Below, one piece after another: positions 7,500-12,167 of a stretch of DNA of 12,167 nucleotides. The translations under genes were made by a program, and so were the position numbers. The notes under the pieces are model-generated. The model was not told the DNA's origin and searched no databases. It saw nothing but the letters and a program-made list of their open reading frames with translations. Where the stretch lies: contig JABDCJ010000067.1 of the NCBI GenBank assembly GCA_013288145.1, forward strand, positions 1 through 12,167, given 5' to 3'. Origin of the DNA: Nitrososphaerota archaeon (GTDB lineage: Archaea; Thermoproteota; Nitrososphaeria; Nitrososphaerales; CADDZS01). Position 1 is the stretch's first letter; every line of letters begins with the position of its first letter.

Positions 7500-7548
7500 A
7501 AAAGTTGAACTATTTGAATAGCCAAAACGAAAAGTTCACTATAGAATG
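7500..7548. repeat. Two imperfect direct repeats in the divergent promoter, candidate operator
   Basis: Copy 1 (7500-7521) and copy 2 (7530-7548) share AAAAGTT, ACTAT and GAAT in the same order, with 1-2 nt differences between blocks. The AAAAGTT blocks start exactly 30 bp apart, about three helical turns, so proteins bound to both would face the same side. Copy 1 also contains an inverted repeat, CTATT-TG-AATAG (7510-7521). Copy 2 contains TATAGA. Confidence 0.5.
7511..7545. promoter_or_regulatory. Divergent promoters for the F420-type gene and the regulator operon
   Basis: On the plus strand, CTATAGAA (7539-7546) could be the TATA box for the regulator gene, giving a leader of about 10 nt to the TTG at 7579. 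On the minus strand, TTCAAATAG (7519-7511) could serve the F420-type gene with a leader of about 35 nt. Each box lies inside one copy of the direct repeat. The rest of 7456-7578 holds no gene. Confidence 0.4.
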
Positions 7549-7578
7549 TCATCTTTGGAAGAGACTAGGTAGAGGTTT

Positions 7579-8094
7579 TTGAGCATAAAGTCGGGCAATA
7601 AATCGAAGATTTTTGGTCTCATACATCAAAATCCCGGCATTCATTTGCGAGAAATACAGCGGGCTCTCGGCGTCTCGTTTAATTCGATAAGGTACAACAC
7701 AGAGAAATTGACGCAATCTGGCGAGATTGATTGCGAGAAGGGGTCTGGCTATTCAAGGTTCTATCCACTCGGAATGTCTGATCGCGATAAGCAGCTCTAT
7801 TCTTTCTCCAGAAACAAGACAACGTTCAAGATTTTGGTAGAGTTGTCCAATGAATTCCTTCTCACTAACAAGGAACTTGCTGCGCGAACCGGACTTGCGA
7901 AGTCTACAGTGAGCGAGCACATCCATCAACTGTTAAGCGCGAGTCTCGTCAGACTTACACTATCTGACGAAGGAAATTTCAAGGTGGAACTCCAAGATCG
8001 AGAACGCGTCAAGACCTTGATCGACGGGATAGTTGGGCAGCAAGACATCCAAAACGATTTAGTCCAGAACTTTGTTGACCTGTGGGATTTCTGA
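7579..8094 (+). CDS. Tandem winged helix-turn-helix transcriptional regulator
   Basis: 171 residues with two DNA-binding wings and no obvious ligand domain. Domain 1 (about 8-64) has the helix pair LREIQRALGVSFNSIRYN and the wing SGYSRFYP. Domain 2 (about 82-140) has NKELAARTGLAKSTVSEHIHQLL, followed by a wing. A C-terminal helix (141-171) may dimerise. This two-wing layout is common for archaeal MarR/ArsR-like regulators. The start is TTG 7579; no other start exists before residue 66, and AGGT lies about 9 nt upstream. It is the first gene of a plus-strand run, overlaps the next gene by 13 nt, and diverges from the F420-type gene. Autoregulation and control of both directions through the 7500-7548 repeats is likely but inferred. 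Cys52 is the only cysteine. Confidence 0.85.
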   Translation: MSIKSGNKSKIFGLIHQNPGIHLREIQRALGVSFNSIRYNTEKLTQSGEIDCEKGSGYSRFYPLGMSDRDKQLYSFSRNKTTFKILVELSNEFLLTNKELAARTGLAKSTVSEHIHQLLSASLVRLTLSDEGNFKVELQDRERVKTLIDGIVGQQDIQNDLVQNFVDLWDF

Positions 8095-9707
8095 AATTCA
8101 ACAATTGGACGTTTCTGGAGCCGTATCACAACACGAACAAAAAGAGTCTACTAGATAACGGCTATCTGCATAAGACAAACTACAGACTATTCTTGTCAGT
8201 GGCAGCGTTCCTACTATTTTGCCTCTCGATTGTTTCCGAAAACTTTTCAGCTAACAATCAAGTCTACGCCAGCAATTCAGTAGTTTCAGAGGGACAACAG
8301 TCAACAAACATAATCAAGCAATACGTTATTCCAAGCGCCAACTCCGGACCCAACGCCATAATATCGGCCCCCGGCAATGCTTTCTGGTTTGTTGAGTTCA
8401 CGGGTGGAAAGATCGGTGAATTCTTTGCGTCAAACGATACATTCAAAGAATTTCCCATTCGCGAAAACAACTCGATCCCGGCTTCTCTTGCGATCGATCA
8501 TTTCGGAAACATTTGGTTTTCTGATCAAAAAAGCCCCGGGAGCATCTGGATGTATGATCCCACAACCAATCACTTTACTCAATATTATACGCTCACTCAA
8601 AAATCGGCTCCGCTTTTCATCCTGGTCGACCCCCAAAACGACATATGGTTCACCGAGACAACCGCAAACAGGATTGGAGAACTCGTTTCTCCGGATTACA
8701 AGATGGTCGAGTACACGCTCCCTTCTGCCAATTCGGGACCAGTCGAGCTCGCGTGGAGTCAAAATCATTCTTACATCTGGATTACCGAAACCATTGCCGG
8801 CAAAATTGCGAGATTTGACGTTGTTTCTCACAGCTTCACTGAATTCTCTCCACCGCCATATCTGTCGATAAGCTATCCGGTGGGAATAGTAGTTGACGGA
8901 TCCGGCAATGTCTGGGTCTCCGAGCACGGCGGAAGTGCAGTAGTTGAGCTGAATACGACAAATTTCGCTTTCAGATCTTATCCCACTTCTGTACCGAGCG
9001 GACAATTCACTATCGCCGCTGTCGCAACTCTTGCGATCGATTCTCAAGGAAGGTTCTGGTTCGTCGAGCATTTTGCAAACAAGGTTGGAAGGTTAGATGT
9101 TGCAACCGGACAAATTGATGAATTTCAGATTCCGGGCACTGCACTTGCCTATTCGGTCTTAAACGCGGTAGATTCTCAAGGCAATTTCTGGTTCACCGAA
9201 TTTGGTGCAAACGCAATAGATGAATTTCCCGCGAATGCTTCTTCACCGATTGGAGCTACCATTCAGCTTCCCGAAGGGAATAACATCACTTCGGGCAAAA
9301 TGGTCGAGGCAAATGTAGTAATCAGCAACAAGCTCGACGTTCCGCAGTCAGTATCACTGAGCACTACAAGCAGTTTTTCTGCGACGGGATTTACTTCAGG
9401 CAATCAGATATCTCTGAACTCTACATCGATCAATCTGCCTGCAAACGGGCAAGTCACCGTTAGCGCAATGATTACTACTAACACATCGCTACCATCGGGT
9501 CAGTATTCTTTCGGTATAGTTGCCGCTTCATTAGCCAATTCATCAACCGTGGGCATCGGGTTTATTTCCGTAGTAGGTCAACTTAACCTCGGGGACTTGT
9601 TGGCATCTAATTATCAGCTTATTCTCGTCGCGATCGTCGTCGTCCTTGCAATCTCTTACTTTGCAATATCTAGAAGGTCAACAAGAAGCGGGCCGAAGAA
9701 AAAATAA
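8082..9707 (+). CDS. Membrane-anchored extracellular streptogramin-lyase-like (Vgb-like) beta-propeller protein
   Basis: 541 residues. After a 35-residue polar N-terminus comes a hydrophobic segment (36-53) that reads as a signal peptide or anchor. The propeller (about 78-390) has seven blades, each marked by a W-containing strand: FWFVEF (101), IWFSDQ (144), IWFTET (188), IWITET (232), VWVSEH (277), FWFVEH (325) and FWFTEF (369). An Ig-like beta domain (about 391-500) follows, then a C-terminal TM (511-529) and a basic tail RRSTRSGPKKK, placing the propeller outside the cell. The fold resembles Vgb lyase and SMP-30/NHL propellers, but antibiotic cleavage should not be assumed; related archaeal surface proteins are uncharacterised. 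GTG 8082 is chosen because later starts (TTG 8193) would cut into the signal segment. It overlaps the regulator gene by 13 nt. Confidence 0.85.
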   Translation: MGFLKFNNWTFLEPYHNTNKKSLLDNGYLHKTNYRLFLSVAAFLLFCLSIVSENFSANNQVYASNSVVSEGQQSTNIIKQYVIPSANSGPNAIISAPGNAFWFVEFTGGKIGEFFASNDTFKEFPIRENNSIPASLAIDHFGNIWFSDQKSPGSIWMYDPTTNHFTQYYTLTQKSAPLFILVDPQNDIWFTETTANRIGELVSPDYKMVEYTLPSANSGPVELAWSQNHSYIWITETIAGKIARFDVVSHSFTEFSPPPYLSISYPVGIVVDGSGNVWVSEHGGSAVVELNTTNFAFRSYPTSVPSGQFTIAAVATLAIDSQGRFWFVEHFANKVGRLDVATGQIDEFQIPGTALAYSVLNAVDSQGNFWFTEFGANAIDEFPANASSPIGATIQLPEGNNITSGKMVEANVVISNKLDVPQSVSLSTTSSFSATGFTSGNQISLNSTSINLPANGQVTVSAMITTNTSLPSGQYSFGIVAASLANSSTVGIGFISVVGQLNLGDLLASNYQLILVAIVVVLAISYFAISRRSTRSGPKKK

Positions 9708-10049
9708 TTGAAGAACCATTTTCATAGAAGCAGACGACCTTTATTAGAAGTGAGGAATGTTGTTTCCTCGATCGGAGCTACACTGGTTCTGTGGCTGCTT
9801 CTTGGTCGATTTGTTAGCGAATATTTTAGTTCACAATTTCAGGGTTCTTTGTTGAGAGTCTTTGCAAAGTGTCCCGGTTTGCCTTACGGATCTTATTCTG
9901 GCGGTCCGGATTTCATCGACATCTCAATTGATGCAGGCCTGGCAGTGGTCGCTGCTGTTTTCATAGCACTAACAGTTAGAGACATCCGGAGAAAAAGAAA
10001 AATGACCGGCGACTCCGAAAACCAAGAAGCTGAAGGCGACGAGCTATAA
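9708..10049 (+). CDS. Small two-TM membrane protein of unknown function
   Basis: 113 residues that I do not recognise. A basic N-terminus (MKNHFHRSRR) is followed by TM1 near 18-36. An exterior loop follows with CPGLPYGSYSGGPDFID (55-71), then TM2 near 73-90 and a basic-then-acidic cytoplasmic tail (RDIRRKRK, then EAEGDEL). Cys55 in the loop is the only cysteine. The TTG start abuts the propeller stop with no gap. A GTG at 9750 would give a version 14 residues shorter and is a real alternative. The stop overlaps the next gene's ATG by one base (TAATG), so translation is likely coupled. Its position suggests a partner subunit of the propeller or the next membrane protein. Confidence 0.62.
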   Translation: MKNHFHRSRRPLLEVRNVVSSIGATLVLWLLLGRFVSEYFSSQFQGSLLRVFAKCPGLPYGSYSGGPDFIDISIDAGLAVVAAVFIALTVRDIRRKRKMTGDSENQEAEGDEL

Positions 10050-10795
10050 TGCGTTCACAATACAACACGACTTCACTTGCCTTCACTGGTGGTCGACTCG
10101 CATTCCTGACCGTCATGGGAATCTTATTTCTGGGCGGCCTTTCTGACTGGCTTTACCTAAACACTCAGGAGGGCCCGATAACAGTCGCCGATAGTTTTGT
10201 CGTGTACCTCGCCAGTTACGTCTCTGCTTTTTTGATCGGCGGAATCGAGATAGGTGCTTTCTACTACTTCTTTGCAAGATACGATCTTGGAAGCATGAAA
10301 AAGGTTCTCATGGCTTCTTTTACGGTCGGCATTCTCGGATTTTTGGGGTATGTATTGGGCGAGGTTGCTTCTGGACTGGCAAGTCTCGGGACCGGCTCCA
10401 GCATTCCTGTGCTGACTGCAATCTCGCTTGAATTATCACCAAACGTATTGGACTACGGAAACGCCCTAATCATTTTTCTTAGTCTTTTCGGGCTTGTCCT
10501 GCTCGTGGCTACTCTTTTGAAAATAAACCCGCTTCCAAAATCAGCCAGCGGAATTTCAAAGGGCGCCGGAGTCATTGGTAGCGTTTGGACATCAGCGATT
10601 ACCACGTTTGCCGCGATGGTTTGTTGCGGTCCATTGCCCGCAGTGATTGCCCTGGCAACAGGTATCTCTTCTCTCTACTTTACCACTTTGATTAGCTTAC
10701 AATCTCTCCTTGTCTTGTTGAGCGTCCCTCTACTTCTCTTGTCGATATTTCTAGCTGACAGAAGAGCAAGAAAAGGTTGCAAGCTCAGAAACTAG
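10049..10795 (+). CDS. Multi-TM membrane protein with a C-terminal MerT-like Cys-Cys element, unknown function
   Basis: 248 residues with about six membrane segments near 16-34, 49-76, 85-105, 137-157, 178-206 and 212-236, and a basic end RRARKGCK. The N-terminal four-TM part is not recognised. The last two TMs carry TTFAAMVCCGPLPAVIALA (185-203): a vicinal cysteine pair (C192, C193) followed by Gly-Pro-Leu, then a small-residue helix. This layout resembles the first TM pair of mercury transporter MerT (SLCCxxPL), where the Cys pair binds metal. Metal or thiol chemistry is therefore possible, but the resemblance is short and unverified. Start ATG overlaps the upstream stop by 1 nt. The gene ends 16 nt from the convergent kdpC stop with no visible terminator hairpin between. 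Confidence 0.68.
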   Translation: MRSQYNTTSLAFTGGRLAFLTVMGILFLGGLSDWLYLNTQEGPITVADSFVVYLASYVSAFLIGGIEIGAFYYFFARYDLGSMKKVLMASFTVGILGFLGYVLGEVASGLASLGTGSSIPVLTAISLELSPNVLDYGNALIIFLSLFGLVLLVATLLKINPLPKSASGISKGAGVIGSVWTSAITTFAAMVCCGPLPAVIALATGISSLYFTTLISLQSLLVLLSVPLLLLSIFLADRRARKGCKLRN

Positions 10796-10811
10796 GGAAT
10801 AAGCTCGGCGT

Positions 10812-11324
10812 CTACTGCGAGGAATTTGTACCAGTGAAATTCTTGTAAACCGAGGGGTAGGTCTGAATCAAAACTTTGTTCAGATTCAGAACGTTAACAT
10901 ACGGGCTGCCAAATATCCAGAAAGTTCCCTCCTTGTTGTTGTTAACGATGGCAGTCAACTGATCTGATGAAATGCCCGTCGCATTGCTGATCGCAGGAAC
11001 TTGCGCGAATGCCTGATCCATAGTAATGTCCGGGTCGACACCGGAGGCGGAGGCATTCTGGGGGTTGCTTTCGTTTCTTGCATGAAAGAAAATAGGAAGC
11101 GTGAAAATATTGTCAATATAGTACGAACCTACAGTATGACCGTTAATCGTAACCAGATCGCCGTTTGCCTGAGATGGAAACACTGCCTGACCAATTCCCG
11201 TCATAAGAAATGGAAAGAAAACTCCCGCGATGATGAGCGATATTATCGCTATTCCAACTAGCGGTCGAATGTGATCTTTCGCAATTGACTGATTTTTGTT
11301 CTCATTCTCATTTTCTGAACTCAA
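10812..11324 (-). CDS. kdpC: Potassium-transporting ATPase KdpC subunit
   Basis: Single-pass accessory subunit of the high-affinity K+ pump KdpFABC. It stabilises the complex and raises nucleotide affinity of KdpB. 170 residues, somewhat short of the 190 of the E. coli protein. TM at about 19-47 (HIRPLVGIAIISLIIAGVFF, then FLMTGIGQAVFP) is followed by QANGDL and the extracytoplasmic part FFHARNES (79-86). Then come ASGVDPDITMDQAFAQVP (93-110) and YVNVLNLNKVL (142-152), all KdpC hallmarks. The segment between FHARNES and SGVDPDIT is much shorter than in bacterial forms. The N-terminus is low-complexity (NENENKNQ). Start is TTG 11324, 17 nt after the kdpB stop; no ATG fits the frame. Confidence 0.95.
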   Translation of the reverse strand: MSSENENENKNQSIAKDHIRPLVGIAIISLIIAGVFFPFLMTGIGQAVFPSQANGDLVTINGHTVGSYYIDNIFTLPIFFHARNESNPQNASASGVDPDITMDQAFAQVPAISNATGISSDQLTAIVNNNKEGTFWIFGSPYVNVLNLNKVLIQTYPSVYKNFTGTNSSQ

Positions 11325-11341
11325 TCAAATTCAACTCTTAA

Positions 11342-12167
11342 TCAAATATGGAATACAGCTTCGATGAAATAATCGATCGCTTTGATACCGATGAATGGGA
11401 TGATTACCCCTCCTACTCCGTAGATCAAAGTATTCTTGAGAAATATCGTCATGGTATCAGCCGGCTTGAAGTTGACTCCCCTCATCGCGATGGGTATCAA
11501 TAACGGGATAATTATTGCGTTGAAAATTAGGGCGGAAAGAACCGCGCTGTGTAAGCCCAATCCCAATATGTTGAGCGCCTGAAGCTGAGGGATTGCAACG
11601 AATAGTACGGGCACAATTGCAAAATACTTCGCCACATCATTTGCAATGCTGAAAGCGGTTACCGCGCCCCGTGTCATGAGAAGCTGTTTTCCAAGCAATA
11701 CAACATCGATTATCTTGGCTGGATTCGATTCCAAGTCGACCATATTCGCAGCTTCCTTCGCTGCCTGCGTGCCTGAGTTCATCGCCAGTCCCACATCGGC
11801 AACTGCAAGCGCTGGTGCGTCGTTTGTTCCATCCCCGATCATCGCCACGATTCTGGATTCGTCCTGCTCTCTCAGAACGATCTCATGTTTATCTTCAGGT
11901 TTTGCCTGCGGTACAAACTCTTCAATTCCAACCTCGTTTGCAATGCTCTTCGCGGTAAGCGGTTGGTCTCCGGTAATCATTACTGGTCTGATTCCCATGA
12001 TCTTCACAGCTTGAATTTTCTCCTTGATGCCTGGCTTCAGTACGTCCTTCAACCTGATGACTCCGATAATCTCGCGATTTCTCGCTATTGCGATTGGGGT
12101 ATCGCCCGCAAGTGAAATGCCCTCAATGGTCTTCTGGAACTCGGGCGGTGCTGTGAGGGCGATTTTT
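11342..12167 (-). CDS. kdpB: Potassium-transporting P-type ATPase KdpB subunit, N-terminus outside the window
   Basis: Catalytic P-type ATPase subunit of KdpFABC that powers K+ import at low external K+. The last 274 residues are visible of a usual 670-700; the frame is open to the right edge. The visible part begins in the nucleotide-binding/P-domain region. It includes [14 protein letters not shown] (TGD motif), [18 protein letters not shown] (hinge GDGxNDxP), [20 protein letters not shown] and [26 protein letters not shown]. The last membrane segments follow, ending with [17 protein letters not shown]. All are typical KdpB and nothing is missing. The DKTGT phosphorylation site lies beyond the edge. 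Gene order B then C matches the canonical kdpABC operon, so kdpA should lie to the right on this strand. No KdpDE-type sensor is in view. Confidence 0.97.
   Translation of the reverse strand, partial: KIALTAPPEFQKTIEGISLAGDTPIAIARNREIIGVIRLKDVLKPGIKEKIQAVKIMGIRPVMITGDQPLTAKSIANEVGIEEFVPQAKPEDKHEIVLREQDESRIVAMIGDGTNDAPALAVADVGLAMNSGTQAAKEAANMVDLESNPAKIIDVVLLGKQLLMTRGAVTAFSIANDVAKYFAIVPVLFVAIPQLQALNILGLGLHSAVLSALIFNAIIIPLLIPIAMRGVNFKPADTMTIFLKNTLIYGVGGVIIPFIGIKAIDYFIEAVFHI

Noticed and set aside
8430..9071. 213-codon open frame on the minus strand
   Set aside because: It lies entirely opposite the propeller gene, is rich in Arg and Ser as expected of an antisense shadow, and shows no fold or motif.
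8082..9707. True streptogramin (virginiamycin B) lyase activity
   Set aside because: Only the propeller repeat pattern matches; the protein is membrane-anchored with an extra Ig-like domain, and I could not place the catalytic His/Glu set.
10796..10811. Bidirectional terminator between the convergent membrane gene and kdpC
   Set aside because: The 16-nt gap has no inverted repeat and no T-run on either strand.

Overview
The window reads as archaeal chromosome. The evidence is short leaders behind AT-rich TATA-like boxes (clearest before the glutamate dehydrogenase), very frequent TTG start codons, tandem winged-helix regulators of archaeal style, and a surface-anchored streptogramin-lyase-like propeller whose repeats resemble those common in Nitrososphaerota (Thaumarchaeota). 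A heterotrophic Nitrososphaerota-like archaeon is my best guess. That placement is inference from protein style, because the window has no rRNA or other phylogenetic marker. No tRNA, rRNA, CRISPR array, insertion sequence or integrase was seen, so this looks like ordinary chromosome rather than a mobile island.

Layout. Positions 1-1769 (minus) hold an aromatic-catabolism pair: a fumarylacetoacetate-hydrolase-family enzyme followed by an HpaB-type 4-hydroxyphenylacetate 3-monooxygenase oxygenase that runs off the left edge. Positions 1866-3737 (minus) hold a two-gene ABC exporter-type transporter, ATPase then ABC-2 permease. Positions 3942-5204 (minus) hold glutamate dehydrogenase with its own TATA-like promoter. 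Positions 5331-6915 (minus) hold a CPA1-type Na+(K+)/H+ antiporter whose reading frame is broken near its N-terminus at or between two T7 tracts. Positions 7036-7455 (minus) hold a small F420/deazaflavin-type nitroreductase-family protein. The stretch 7456-7578 is a divergent promoter region with two similar direct repeats. To the right, on the plus strand, lies a compact four-gene run (7579-10795): a tandem winged-helix regulator, a membrane-anchored seven-bladed propeller, a small two-TM protein, and a multi-TM protein ending in a MerT-like Cys-Cys element. The right edge (10812-12167, minus) holds KdpC and the C-terminal 274 residues of KdpB of the high-affinity K+ pump.

How they fit together. 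The antiporter and Kdp pump suggest active control of K+/Na+/H+ balance. Glutamate dehydrogenase links carbon and nitrogen and could supply glutamate as counter-ion. HpaB plus the FAH-family enzyme suggest turnover of a hydroxylated aromatic acid.

The least explained unit is the plus-strand four-gene run. Its genes overlap or abut (13-nt overlap, zero gap, 1-nt overlap), and it shares a regulator and a repeat-bearing promoter region with the divergent flavin/F420-type protein. I regard it as the candidate undescribed system of the window: a regulator, an exterior propeller and membrane proteins with a vicinal cysteine pair, possibly for metal or thiol/redox sensing. That function is a hypothesis.
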